Origin: MADRE3 sp963718195
Lineage (GTDB): Bacteria > Desulfobacterota > Desulfobulbia > Desulfobulbales > Desulfocapsaceae
Length of the DNA: 64,000 nucleotides
Assembly: GCA_963718195.1 (NCBI GenBank)
Contig: CAVQYQ010000006.1
Location: forward strand, 682,001 to 746,000
Direction of reading: 5' to 3'
The notes under the pieces are model-generated. The model was not told the origin of the DNA and did not search any database. It saw nothing but the letters and a program-made list of their open reading frames with translations. Every line of letters starts with the position of its first letter. Within the stretch, counting starts at the first letter, position 1. Below are positions 53,528 through 62,757 of this stretch, piece after piece. The position numbers and the translations under genes are program-made.

Positions 53528-53925
53528 ATATTGTACAGATCGATAACTGGCAGGAGTACCAGAGCGATGGTGAACAGTTTCTGCGAACCGCGCTCGGTGC
53601 GTATAGAAAGAAGAAAAAAACGTTTTCTTCTGACACACTTTACAACCTCACCTGTATGGCCATAGAGAAATTGATCATGGCATTCCTGATGAAAAATGGC
53701 GACCTGGCAGAGAATCACACCATGGCTGACCTGCTCAGAGCACTGCAGCGTCATCTTAAACTCACGCCTGAACTCGTTGAGAAAATGTTGTTTCTTGATA
53801 GCTTTCAGGAGATATGTGACCTGGAAAATTACCAGGTCAGTGTTCCTGCTGAAGAGGATATCGTGACGATTCTGACAACCGGAGAACAGGTTCATCAACA
53901 CCTGAAGCCCTACCTCCAGGCCTGA
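53524..53925 (+). CDS. HEPN-like helical protein
   Basis: A 133-residue all-helical protein. Its N-terminal helices (DGEQFLRTALGAYRKKKK and AIEKLIMAFLMKNG) and the HTMADLLRALQRHLKL segment resemble HEPN domains. An R-x4-H arrangement (RALQRH) is present, as in HEPN ribonucleases, but the setting is more like non-toxin HEPN proteins with a shortened loop. It overlaps the GNAT gene, implying joint function. Whether it cuts RNA or acts as a scaffold is open. Confidence 0.6.
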   Translation: MNIVQIDNWQEYQSDGEQFLRTALGAYRKKKKTFSSDTLYNLTCMAIEKLIMAFLMKNGDLAENHTMADLLRALQRHLKLTPELVEKMLFLDSFQEICDLENYQVSVPAEEDIVTILTTGEQVHQHLKPYLQA

Positions 53926-53944
53926 TAAAATAATAGAGTAATAG

Positions 53945-54082
53945 ATGGAACAGATAATAGATAATTCGCCACATGGTGTGCCTTACAGGCCATTAGGGTT
54001 GATAACCAATGCCGTGGAAAGCGCAGGTTTTAAGACGACCTTCGTGTATGAAGATTTAAACGTCATTTTATCAACAGTTTAA
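53945..54082 (+). CDS. 45-residue small protein at end of nif operon
   Basis: Short frame: ATG at 53945, 19 bases after the HEPN stop, ending with TAA at 54080-54082 next to the terminator. The sequence (MEQIIDNSPHGVPYRPLGL, then FKTTFVYEDLNVILSTV) reads like a structured protein with a mixed hydrophobic pattern. The ribosome site is weak (GAG only), so expression is uncertain. No family is recognised. Confidence 0.5.
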   Translation: MEQIIDNSPHGVPYRPLGLITNAVESAGFKTTFVYEDLNVILSTV

Positions 54083-54121
54083 ACAGGTGCGTTGGTAGAA
54101 TCCCAACGCACCTGTTTTTTT
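54082..54121 (+). terminator. Strong intrinsic terminator of the nifH operon
   Basis: A 14-base stem (AACAGGTGCGTTGG with its complement) and a 7-base loop run into a T tract of nine. It separates the nifH transcription unit from nifENB. Confidence 0.92.
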
Positions 54122-54251
54122 CCCCGCCATTCATCCGCTGCTCACCTTTCAGGTAAGAAACGGGTAACTGCTCTGTTTAACCCAGGGAAGACCAAACATT
54201 TCAACAAATGTCAGATTGTCTTTATTCAAAAGTGGTGATTCCCTACAATTT

Positions 54252-54267
54252 TGTAGCTTATCGTACA
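54252..54267 (+). promoter_or_regulatory. NifA upstream activator site for nifE
   Basis: Exact TGT-N10-ACA, 86 bases upstream of the nifE -24 element. Confidence 0.65.
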
Positions 54268-54352
54268 GCGGTAGAACTGTCGGCGAAATCAACTATTCTT
54301 GGTTACGCCTGTAAGGTGCCGTAAATAGATGAAAAAATAATCATTTCTGTTT

Positions 54353-54368
54353 TGGCATACAGCTTGCT
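54353..54368 (+). promoter_or_regulatory. Sigma-54 promoter of nifENB
   Basis: TGGCAT-N5-TTGCT, ending 47 bases before the nifE ATG at 54416. Together with the NifA site it makes nifENB a second NifA-dependent unit. Confidence 0.85.
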
Positions 54369-54415
54369 CAAGAGAAGATAACATTTGTTAACTTAACTGG
54401 AGCAAAGATAAGGGT

Positions 54416-55774
54416 ATGAGCAGCAACGCAGCGCTTTTAAAAGACAGATCGAAACAAATACATCGTAAGGGATCAACCCCGTTTGAAATTGATTGCAACA
54501 AGGACAGCCTGGCGGGAGCGGTCAGCCAGAGAGCATGTGTGTTCTGCGGCTCACGGGTTGTCCTCTACCCGATTGCAGATGCACTCCACCTGGTGCACGG
54601 ACCGATCGGTTGTGCCGTTTATACCTGGGATATCAGGGGTGCACTTTCCTCTGGACCCGAACTTCATCGGTTATCTTTTTCCACCGATCTCCAGGAAATG
54701 GATGTGATCTTTGGTGGCGAAAAGAAACTTGAAAAGGCACTTACAGAGCTCATCGACAGACACGAGCCGAAGGCGGCATTTGTTTATTCAACCTGTATTG
54801 TCGGGATTATTGGCGATGATCTTGAAGCAGTCTGCAGCGATGTCTCGCAGCAGCAGGGTATTCCAGTCCTGCCGGTGCAGTCGGAAGGGTTCAGGGGCAA
54901 TAAAAGAGAAGGGTATCAGGCAGCCTGCAATGCCCTGGCAAGACTCGTTGGTACTGGTGATACAACAGATATTTCCAGCCACTCTATTAACATTCTCGGT
55001 GATTTCAACCTGGCCGGAGAGATCTGGCTGATCCGCGAGTATTTTGAGAAAATCGGCATTGAGGTAATTGCCAATATTACCGGTGATGGCCGTGTTGCGG
55101 ATATACAGCGTTCTCATGGTGCGGCTCTGAATGTGGTCCAGTGTTCAGGGGCGACAATGGAGCTTGCCAATATGATGGAGGAGAAATACGGGATTCCATC
55201 TATTCGCGTTTCCTATTTTGGTGTCGAAGACATGGCAGAAGCACTCTATTCGGTAGCCCGGCATTTTGGTGACCCTGAGCTGATGAAGCGGGCCAGAGAG
55301 GTTGTCAAAGATGAACTCAAACTTTTGTTGCCGGAGTTGACAGTATATCGCCAAGCGCTGACCGGAAAAAAGGCGGCGATTTATGTTGGCGGTGCATTCA
55401 AGGCGTTCTCGCTGGTTAAAGCATTCAGGCTTCTCGGTATGAAGGTGGTCATGGTTGGCTCGCAGACCGGCACAAATGAAGATTATGAAGAACTTGAGGC
55501 CATTACCGATGACGGGACCATCATTGTTGACGACTCCAATCCTCTCGAGTTGTCTTCATTTCTAAAGGAAAAAGACGTTGATATTTTTGTTGGAGGGGTC
55601 AAGGAGCGGCCAATTGCCTATAAACTTGGTGTTGCCTTCTGTGACCATAATCATGAACGAAAAGAGATGCTTGCGGGGTTCCAGGGCATGCTCAATTTTG
55701 CCCGGGAAGTATATGGCTCGGTAATGAGTCCTGTCTGGAAGTTTGTGCCCAGGCGGGAAGGAGGGGCGTCATGA
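54416..55774 (+). CDS. nifE: FeMo-cofactor scaffold NifE
   Basis: A 452-residue NifD homologue. It has the conserved cysteine sites CVFCGSR, HGPIGCAVYTW and YSTCIVGIIGDD, and the C-terminal region with FCDHNHERKEMLAGF. With NifN it forms the NifEN scaffold on which NifB-co matures into the FeMo-cofactor precursor. The ATG at 54416 follows an AAGGG site. First gene of nifE-nifN-nifB, with sigma-54 promoter and NifA site; the end overlaps nifN by four bases. Confidence 0.95.
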   Translation: MSSNAALLKDRSKQIHRKGSTPFEIDCNKDSLAGAVSQRACVFCGSRVVLYPIADALHLVHGPIGCAVYTWDIRGALSSGPELHRLSFSTDLQEMDVIFGGEKKLEKALTELIDRHEPKAAFVYSTCIVGIIGDDLEAVCSDVSQQQGIPVLPVQSEGFRGNKREGYQAACNALARLVGTGDTTDISSHSINILGDFNLAGEIWLIREYFEKIGIEVIANITGDGRVADIQRSHGAALNVVQCSGATMELANMMEEKYGIPSIRVSYFGVEDMAEALYSVARHFGDPELMKRAREVVKDELKLLLPELTVYRQALTGKKAAIYVGGAFKAFSLVKAFRLLGMKVVMVGSQTGTNEDYEELEAITDDGTIIVDDSNPLELSSFLKEKDVDIFVGGVKERPIAYKLGVAFCDHNHERKEMLAGFQGMLNFAREVYGSVMSPVWKFVPRREGGAS

Positions 55775-57123
55775 CGAAAATGGTACATTACACGTCTACA
55801 ACAAATGCCTGCAAATTATGCAAGCCATTGGGTGCATCGCTCGCCTTCAAGGGGATTGAAGGGTGTGTTCCATTCCTTCACGGATCGCAGGGATGTGCGA
55901 CCTATATGCGCCGTTACATTATCAGCCATTTCAACGAACCGATTGATATTGCTTCATCATCACTGGGGGAGAAGCATGCGGTTTATGGAGGGGGAGCAAA
56001 TCTCAAGCTCGGACTGAAAAATGTTACCTCGAAATACCAGCCGCAGATGATCGGACTGGCAACGACCTGCCTGACAGAGACGATCGGTGATGACGTAGCG
56101 ATGCTCATCCAGGAATATGATAAGGAATTCGGGGAGCCGGGGAGTCCTGAAATTGTGACCGTTTCCACCCCGAGTTACTCCGGTACCCATATGGAAGGGT
56201 TTAATGCAGCTGTTAAAGCAGTGGTGGAACAACTCACTGCTGATGCTGCGTCAAATGACACCATTAATCTCTTGAGCGGATTTATTTCAGCAGCTGATAT
56301 CAGGTATTTAAAGGATCTATTCGACGACTTCAAGATCGATGTTACCGTGTTGCCCGACTATTCGGATACCCTGGATGGACCTGCCCTCAACGAATATCCC
56401 CTGATTTCTGAGGGTGGGACACCGATACAGGCGATCAGACAGATGGGTGGTGCCCGGGCAACCATAGAGCTGGGCAGAACCGTGCCTGCCGATTCTGCCG
56501 GGGCATATCTGGAGTCAAAATATCAGAGCAGGCTGATCCGGGCCGGATTGCCAATCGGAATACGAGAGACTGACCGTTTTCTGGATATCCTGCAGGAACT
56601 GAGTGGCAGCAGCATTCCAGATCGCTATCTTGCGGCGCGAGGTCGGCTGGTTGATGCCATGGTCGACGGTCATAAATATATCTTTGGCAAAAAAGCTGTT
56701 GTCTACGGGGAAGAAGATCTTGTCGTAGGCCTGAGCGCATTTCTCTTGGAAATCGGTATCAAACCTGTTCTCTGCGCTTCCGGAGGAAAGAGCGGAACAT
56801 TTCGCTCTGCAATCAAGGGTGCACTTGAAGGACTTGATTGCGAAATGCCTGAAGTGAGGGAGGATGTCGATTTTTACGATATAGAGGGGCGTGCGGAAGA
56901 GCTTGGGGTTGATCTTCTTGTCGGTCATTCAAAAGGCTACGCGTTTTCAAGAAAACAGAATATCCCGCTGGTCCGGGTCGGTTTTCCTATCCATGACCGT
57001 GTGGGCGGCCAGCGTATTCTCCACCTTGGGTATCATGGGGCGCAGCTGCTGTTTGACACGATCACCAATTGCATCATCGACAAAAAACAGAGCGACTCGC
57101 CGGTTGGCTACAGTTACATGTAG
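55771..57123 (+). CDS. nifN: FeMo-cofactor scaffold NifN
   Basis: A 450-residue NifK homologue (TNACKLCKPLGASLA, HGSQGCATYMRR, TTCLTETIGDD). The partner of NifE in the cofactor assembly scaffold. The gene is free-standing; in several sulfate reducers nifN is fused to nifB, but here nifB is separate, starting 40 bases later. The start overlaps the nifE stop (ATGA). Confidence 0.95.
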   Translation: MTKMVHYTSTTNACKLCKPLGASLAFKGIEGCVPFLHGSQGCATYMRRYIISHFNEPIDIASSSLGEKHAVYGGGANLKLGLKNVTSKYQPQMIGLATTCLTETIGDDVAMLIQEYDKEFGEPGSPEIVTVSTPSYSGTHMEGFNAAVKAVVEQLTADAASNDTINLLSGFISAADIRYLKDLFDDFKIDVTVLPDYSDTLDGPALNEYPLISEGGTPIQAIRQMGGARATIELGRTVPADSAGAYLESKYQSRLIRAGLPIGIRETDRFLDILQELSGSSIPDRYLAARGRLVDAMVDGHKYIFGKKAVVYGEEDLVVGLSAFLLEIGIKPVLCASGGKSGTFRSAIKGALEGLDCEMPEVREDVDFYDIEGRAEELGVDLLVGHSKGYAFSRKQNIPLVRVGFPIHDRVGGQRILHLGYHGAQLLFDTITNCIIDKKQSDSPVGYSYM

Positions 57124-57163
57124 TTTTATTGACGGAACTATCAAGAACAGAACAGGATGAATA

Positions 57164-58441
57164 ATGAAGATTTCTGAAAATAATGGCTTGAAGAAACATC
57201 CCTGCTTCAACCCGGGAGCCAAAGGAAAATATGGGCGGGTACACCTTCCGGTTGCACCGAAGTGTAATATTAAATGTAATTTCTGCGACCGAAAATATGA
57301 TTGTGTCAACGAGTCAAGGCCGGGTGTTACCTCCACGGTCTTGACACCGGAGCAGGCCGGGATTTACATGGAGCGCGTCCTTGAAAAAGAACCGCGTATC
57401 TCCGTGGCGGGAATCGCAGGGCCGGGAGACCCGTTTGCCAACGGCCCTGAAACGATTGCAACACTGAGAACCATCAGGAAAAATCATCCCGAAACGCTGC
57501 TTTGCGTATCATCAAACGGCATGGATATTTTTCCCTATATAGAATCTCTTGCAGAAATCAAGGTATCGCACGTAACCATAACTGTCTGTGCAGTTGACCC
57601 CGAGATCGGTAAAGAAATATATGGCTGGGTAAGAGACGGAAAGATTGTTTACCGTGGACTGCAGGCTGCCGAACTGCTCTATAGTAGGCAGATTGCAGCG
57701 ATTAAGGAACTGAAGAAACACAAGATCACGATAAAGGTGAATTGCATCGTCATACCGGGAATTAATGATCATCATGTCACCGAGGTGGCCATGGTCATGA
57801 AAGAACTCGGTGTTGATCTTTTTAACTGTATGGCAATGTTTCCCAATGTTAACACGCCATTTGGTGATGTACCTCAGCCGGATAAGGAGACAATGGCTGA
57901 GATCAGGGAGTGGGCGGAGGACTATTTACCGCAGATGCGTCACTGCACCCGCTGTCGGGCTGATGCGGTGGGACTGCTCAACGATGATCGGACAGAGGAA
58001 TTTCGATCATGTCTGACCGCCTGTTCGACCATTAAACCGATGCCCGCTCAGCAAAGGCCGTATGTCGCGGTTGCCTCCGAGGAGGGGGTTCTCGTGAATC
58101 AGCACCTTGGCGAAGCTCGGACATTTTCCGTCTGGGAGCAGGTTGATAAAACCTTTCGGCAGGTGGAGGTCCGCAATGCTCCAGCCGGAGGAAGCGGTGT
58201 CAGGCGCTGGCACCAATTGAGCAGGGTCCTGGGTGACTGCAGGGCCGTCCTGGTGAGCGGCGTTGGGCAGACACCGAAAGACATCCTTTTGAAATCTGGA
58301 ATTACGGTGGTGGAGGTTTCAGGGTTTATTGAAGATGGGCTGCAGGTAATATTTGAAAATAAAAATCCGGACATCCTCAGGGGAAGACGTACGTCCTGTG
58401 CTGATGGTACCTGCAGCGGCACAGGCGGCGGCTGTGGATAA
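57164..58441 (+). CDS. nifB: NifB, radical-SAM maturase with NifX domain
   Basis: A 425-residue protein. The radical-SAM cluster cysteines are Cys34, Cys38 and Cys41 (APKCNIKCNFC), followed by the NifB motifs CDRKYDCVNESRPGVTS and GIAGPGDPFA and the C-terminal HCTRCRADAVG. Residues 290-400 form a NifX-like domain (YVAVASEEGVLVNQHLGEA). A cysteine-rich tail follows (CADGTCSGTGGGCG). It builds the 8Fe core NifB-co with carbide insertion, using SAM. It is the last gene of the nifENB operon. Compare the upstream paralogue at 51493, which lacks all three SAM cysteines. Confidence 0.96.
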   Translation: MKISENNGLKKHPCFNPGAKGKYGRVHLPVAPKCNIKCNFCDRKYDCVNESRPGVTSTVLTPEQAGIYMERVLEKEPRISVAGIAGPGDPFANGPETIATLRTIRKNHPETLLCVSSNGMDIFPYIESLAEIKVSHVTITVCAVDPEIGKEIYGWVRDGKIVYRGLQAAELLYSRQIAAIKELKKHKITIKVNCIVIPGINDHHVTEVAMVMKELGVDLFNCMAMFPNVNTPFGDVPQPDKETMAEIREWAEDYLPQMRHCTRCRADAVGLLNDDRTEEFRSCLTACSTIKPMPAQQRPYVAVASEEGVLVNQHLGEARTFSVWEQVDKTFRQVEVRNAPAGGSGVRRWHQLSRVLGDCRAVLVSGVGQTPKDILLKSGITVVEVSGFIEDGLQVIFENKNPDILRGRRTSCADGTCSGTGGGCG

Positions 58442-58664
58442 TTTAGAGCAGTCCAGAAGCTTGACTATATCTGTTACCCCTTGCCGGTTGTGCCACTATG
58501 TAGTATCTTAACTCGTGAAGATCTAGGAGACGGGTACCGTTACACTCCTGGCAATCGGGTAATCAAGATCAACAGACTGACTCTTGTGATTTTAATTTTC
58601 TGGATTGTTTCTTGGCTTTTATTTATACATTTCATTCAACTACTTTCAGCAACAAAATATTACA

Positions 58665-59849
58665 ATGATATTCTTCGATGACGCAGCCGCCCCGGCGGTT
58701 CCGGATAAACACCTCTTACCACTGTTTTTTATTTTTTCATTTTTTGCCGCCGTAGGACTTTCATTTGGCCTCCATGCTATGATTGTGGGACATGATCATG
58801 TTTTTGGAACGTCTCGGGAGGTTCCCTGGGGTATCCTCATCACACCGTATGTTTATTTTGCCTGCCTCTCGACAGGTCTCTGCATCATTTCTTCCCTTGG
58901 ACAGATCTTTCGTATGAAGACTTTTGTCCCTCTCATCAATAGAACAGTATTTCTCGCCATCATTACGATGCTTGCCGGGTTGGTGACTATTGGTCTTGAG
59001 GTGGAAAATCCCTGGAGAGTTCTTATTTACGGAATTATTTCTGCCAATCCGCTATCGAACATATGGTGGAAGAGCGCCCTGTACACCATGTTTGTCTTGT
59101 TGATGATTTTTAACTTTCTGTTTCTGCTCACAAACAAAACCAGAATTGCCCGCAGGTTTGCAATTGGGGCTCTTATTGCCATTACTTGTGGAAATCTGAA
59201 CATGAATTCGGATATGGCACTGCTCGGTGCCCGCGGCTTTTGGGCTGAGAATTATATGCCGCTATTTTTTCTGATCATGTCCACTTTGTTGGCTTGTTGT
59301 GTGCTGAGTCTGCAAATATTTCTCAGCAATGGCCTGCAGAACCGAACTATCGATTCCAAAACGGGTAGTTCTATCACCGCTATTTCCAGATTTGTAACAT
59401 TACTCCTCATCGGGGTACTGTTCTTTTGTTTTATGAAAATTTTGGGTGGTTTCTCTACTGAATTTACAAAAAACCCGTTAGCAATGGATTTGCTCATTCA
59501 TGGAAGTTTTGCCATTAATTTCTGGCTGGGTGAGCTATTTCTTACAGCCTTATTGCCTTTGTTTCTGATTTTTCTTTTTTGGAGAAAAAAGCTTACAATA
59601 TTATTTGCTTTTGCCTGTTTTAGTTCAACTGTCGGTATTTTCATCACATTTTATGACCTTATCATTGTCGGTCAACTTGTTCCTCACTACCATGAATACA
59701 ATTTGTTCGGTTATCCTGAATATTATTCTTACAGTCCAAGCCTTCACGAATATATGATGACACTTGGCATTTTTTTCTTTTTTTTCGCATGCTCCGTGCT
59801 TGGAGAAGTACTTTTAAATTCGGCTCATTTGCGGAAAAGCAAAGGATAA
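58665..59849 (+). CDS. NrfD/PsrC-type integral membrane protein
   Basis: A 394-residue protein with about ten transmembrane helices and a NrfD-like pattern (GTSREVPWGILITPYVYFA). Related subunits pass electrons between quinones and periplasmic or cytoplasmic Fe-S/molybdo partners. No Fe-S or catalytic partner gene is adjacent, so it is an orphan here. The ATG at 58665 is preferred; a TTG at 58605 is weaker, and neither has a strong ribosome site. Its place right after nifB hints at electron supply, which is only a guess. Confidence 0.8.
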   Translation: MIFFDDAAAPAVPDKHLLPLFFIFSFFAAVGLSFGLHAMIVGHDHVFGTSREVPWGILITPYVYFACLSTGLCIISSLGQIFRMKTFVPLINRTVFLAIITMLAGLVTIGLEVENPWRVLIYGIISANPLSNIWWKSALYTMFVLLMIFNFLFLLTNKTRIARRFAIGALIAITCGNLNMNSDMALLGARGFWAENYMPLFFLIMSTLLACCVLSLQIFLSNGLQNRTIDSKTGSSITAISRFVTLLLIGVLFFCFMKILGGFSTEFTKNPLAMDLLIHGSFAINFWLGELFLTALLPLFLIFLFWRKKLTILFAFACFSSTVGIFITFYDLIIVGQLVPHYHEYNLFGYPEYYSYSPSLHEYMMTLGIFFFFFACSVLGEVLLNSAHLRKSKG

Positions 59850-60017
59850 TGGGTTGGCCGATCTTCAGTTCTCAGCCGTGCATATCTGACCGCTGTCTGT
59901 CCCCTGTGTTTAGAAATAGATTCACACCCCAGGTCAGCGGCGGCATCTAAGAGCCGTCCGCTGAACCTGATGATGATAATCACAGAGAGCATTCCGAATG
60001 GTCTGCAAGACCACCAT

Positions 60018-61013
60018 TCAAGCCTTTATACCGAAAATGATCGACGAATCATTTTTTGCCTGGAATGGGTGACGTTCTACCTGTTTTACTCCCGAAGATT
60101 TCAACATGTCAAAGATTTCCTCCTGGGAATAGGAACGTCCGCCATTATTGGCCAGGAGCATATTGAGAGAGAACAGGGCGGGAAACTCCGGACCGTCTTT
60201 GCCGTCATCGAGAATGAAATCGTGAACCAGGATCTTCCCACCTTGCTGCATGGCAGCAACGCATTTTTCTACGAGTCGATAACATTGTTCAAGTGTATTG
60301 CTGTGCAGAATATGAGACAGCCAGACAACGTCGTAGGGTCCGTCCGTCAGCGGATCAGTAGTAAAATTTCCAGCTGCGAACCGGATCCGCTCATTCAGGC
60401 CAAACTGGGCGATTGTCTGCAGAGCAAAGGGCTCCGTGGTCGGTCTGTCAAATACAACCGCTTCAAGCGACGGGTTGGCGTTACAGAAGTGTATCGCAAA
60501 GGTGCCGGGACCTCCCCCAAGGTCAAGTAGGCGTTTTTTTCCGCTCAGGTCAATCTGGTCGGCTACCTGAGGCGCAACCTGCATGGCAAGATTAAACATT
60601 CCCATGATAAAACTTTCGCGCTCAATGTCCTGGCCGAAAGAACGTTTCTGTGGAGGTTCACCGGATAAAATCACCTGGTCGAGTTGAGCCCAGCCATCCA
60701 ACAGATGATGGTGATGAAGGATGATATGGCCCATGTAATCGGGTGAGGATTCAACAAGATATTTTTGTGTCTCTGCACTATTCTGATAGTTTTCGCCGTC
60801 CTTTTCCAATAAATCCATGGCGACCAGAGCGTTGAGGAGAAATAGTGTGGCCAGAACATTGCTCCCTATCTCCTCGGCAACTTCTCTACCGGACAGTGGG
60901 CCCTGCTCAAGCTTGGAATAAATCTTCAAACGTACCGAAGCCTGCAGGGTACAGCCACGCCAGTAAGAACTGGAAGTGCTGAGTAATTGACCGGGGTGCC
61001 AGACAGGTGCCAT
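60018..61013 (-). CDS. O-methyltransferase family 2 protein
   Basis: A 331-residue protein. An N-terminal winged-helix dimerisation domain (LKIYSKLEQGPLSGREVAEEIG) is followed by a SAM domain with motif I LLDLGGGPGTFAIHF and the later ILVHDFILDDGKDGP. This is the acetylserotonin/hydroxyneurosporene O-methyltransferase type; the substrate is unknown. GAGGAGG precedes the ATG. It lies 55 bases downstream of the TlpA-like gene on the same strand and may share its transcript. Confidence 0.87.
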   Translation of the reverse strand: MAPVWHPGQLLSTSSSYWRGCTLQASVRLKIYSKLEQGPLSGREVAEEIGSNVLATLFLLNALVAMDLLEKDGENYQNSAETQKYLVESSPDYMGHIILHHHHLLDGWAQLDQVILSGEPPQKRSFGQDIERESFIMGMFNLAMQVAPQVADQIDLSGKKRLLDLGGGPGTFAIHFCNANPSLEAVVFDRPTTEPFALQTIAQFGLNERIRFAAGNFTTDPLTDGPYDVVWLSHILHSNTLEQCYRLVEKCVAAMQQGGKILVHDFILDDGKDGPEFPALFSLNMLLANNGGRSYSQEEIFDMLKSSGVKQVERHPFQAKNDSSIIFGIKA

Positions 61014-61068
61014 TGCTGCCTCCTCTTGGATTGACGTTTAAATGATCGACAGTATATCCAGCTGCTTA

Positions 61069-61617
61069 TCATTCTTCAATGAGCGTGTCAAACGCTTCAT
61101 GCATTTTCTTTGTATTCCAATTTCGATATCCGACGGAGCGAAAAACCGCTCTACCCTTTTTGTCGATAATAAACCCGGCAGGTAGTCCAAAGACTGAAAA
61201 TGTTCGGCTGACCTCACCGTCTGCGTCACGCAATACCTTGAAAGAATAGTGGTTGTGGCGGATAAAAGAGCCAACATTTTCTTTTGACTCTCTTGTGTTA
61301 ATCATAAGAATCGTTAGCCCTTTGTCCTGGTATTTCTGGTATAACCGCTCAAGGGAAGGCATCTCCTTCCTGCAGTAGCTTCACCAGGTTGCCCAGAATC
61401 CGATGAGCACCACTGAGCCACGATACCTGCTTAACCGGGTGGCCGTATCATCCAGGTCCAGAAGTGAAAAGTCAGGAACCCGAAGACGTGCTTCTTTTGG
61501 TTGTAAATCTATTGCCGGTTCGGTGAGTGAGGCCAGAAACGGTTGCAGGTAACTTTGCCAGAGGAAACCAAGCAGTGCTGTGAGCAGTATCAGGATGAAT
61601 ATCGTTCTGTTCTTCAT
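61069..61617 (-). CDS. TlpA-like thioredoxin, probable selenoprotein (UxxC)
   Basis: Read through one in-frame TGA (61381-61383), this is a 182-residue TlpA/AhpC-type protein. It has an N-terminal membrane anchor (residues 5-22), LRVPDFSLLDLDD, IGFWATW, then the TGA codon as residue 79, SYC, RKEMPSLE, and a cis-proline loop (VFGLPAGFIIDKKG). The TGA sits exactly where relatives have the first cysteine of the WCxxC motif, giving UxxC. A hairpin starts 11 bases after the TGA. Without readthrough both halves would be useless, yet both keep full family similarity. It is probably a periplasmic, membrane-tethered thiol/selenol oxidoreductase. Confidence 0.8.
61354..61370 (-). promoter_or_regulatory. 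Candidate bacterial SECIS hairpin
   Basis: GGAAGG-AGATG-CCTTCC begins 11 bases after the in-frame TGA: a perfect 6-bp stem with a 5-base loop containing G residues. Spacing and size match known bacterial SECIS elements; SelB recognition is inferred. Confidence 0.65.
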
Positions 61618-61812
61618 AGGTAGCTGCCGCGATAAAAGGGTTGTGGCTGATCGTCACGGACCTGTATTGCACAGAAAGAGAGCCGGCAGAGAATAAAGCC
61701 ATTAATCTCTACCCTGGATGTTGAGACCATATGAAGTGTCATGAACTGCAGTACTCCTGGTGATGCTCAAAAAACGCTTTTGTCATCACTGTTATTTCCT
61801 GAGATTTAAATG

Positions 61813-62757
61813 CTAGAATGGCAGTCTTTCCAGATCCAGGTTGCCACCTGAAATTATGATGCCTGTTTTTGTGTCCGGGATTGTAGCACGTTCCTCAAGG
61901 ACTGCTGCCAGTGGTACCGCGGAGGAGGGTTCAATGATAATTTTCATTCTTTCCCAGATCATTCGCATCGCCTGGATGATTGATGATTCGGAAACAGTTA
62001 CAATTTCGTCTACATGGTTCCTGATGATGGCAAAGTTTCGCTGGCCAAGCGAGGTTAGCAAACCATCGGCAATAGTTTGCGGGTTAATCGATGGAATAAT
62101 TTCACCTTTCAAAAAAGAACGATAGGCATCATCAGCGCCTGCAGGTTCACAGCCAACGACTCTTGTCCCGGGCGAGATGTGCTTAACTGCAAGTGCAGAT
62201 CCGGCCAGTAACCCGCCTCCACCGACTGGTATGAGGACACGGTTCATCTCGTCCAGATCTTCGAGCATCTCCTTTGCAGCGGTACCCTGGCCGGCTATAA
62301 CATCAAAATTGTCGTATGGGTGGACTTCAGTTGCTCCTGTTTCTTCAATAATTGTCGCCAGAGCTGATTCGCGTGCCTGGAGCGTGGGTTCGCAAAAGGA
62401 GATGCTGGCGCCGTAACCGGCAACCGCTCTCTTTTTTATTTCAGGTGCATTTTCCGGCATTACCACATAGGCATCCACGCCCCTGGTTTTTGCTGCCAAT
62501 GCCAGGGCGGCAGCATGGTTCCCCGAGGAATGGGTGGCAACACCTTTTTTCGCTTTTTCATTGTCCAGTGACATGACCGCGTTGATAGCTCCCCGGAACT
62601 TGAACGCTCCAACCTTCTGGAAGTTTTCACACTTAAAGTAAATGTCTTCACTGGTTAACAGGTTGATACTCTGGGAGCTGAGCACCGGTGTCCGGTGCGC
62701 GAACTGCCCGACAACCGTATGGGCTTTAACCACATCACTATAGGCTGGAATATTCAT
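61813..62757 (-). CDS. PLP-dependent threonine/serine dehydratase-like protein
   Basis: A 314-residue fold-type II PLP enzyme without the regulatory ACT domain. The Schiff-base lysine is Lys53 (GAFKFRGA), with the phosphate loop SSGNHAAALA and the glycine loop VGGGGLLAGS. The length and domain set fit catabolic threonine dehydratase or serine racemase/dehydratase. The reaction gives 2-oxobutyrate or pyruvate plus ammonia; the exact substrate is not resolved. It lies upstream of the TlpA-like gene with a gap of about 195 bases. Confidence 0.88.
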   Translation of the reverse strand: MNIPAYSDVVKAHTVVGQFAHRTPVLSSQSINLLTSEDIYFKCENFQKVGAFKFRGAINAVMSLDNEKAKKGVATHSSGNHAAALALAAKTRGVDAYVVMPENAPEIKKRAVAGYGASISFCEPTLQARESALATIIEETGATEVHPYDNFDVIAGQGTAAKEMLEDLDEMNRVLIPVGGGGLLAGSALAVKHISPGTRVVGCEPAGADDAYRSFLKGEIIPSINPQTIADGLLTSLGQRNFAIIRNHVDEIVTVSESSIIQAMRMIWERMKIIIEPSSAVPLAAVLEERATIPDTKTGIIISGGNLDLERLPF

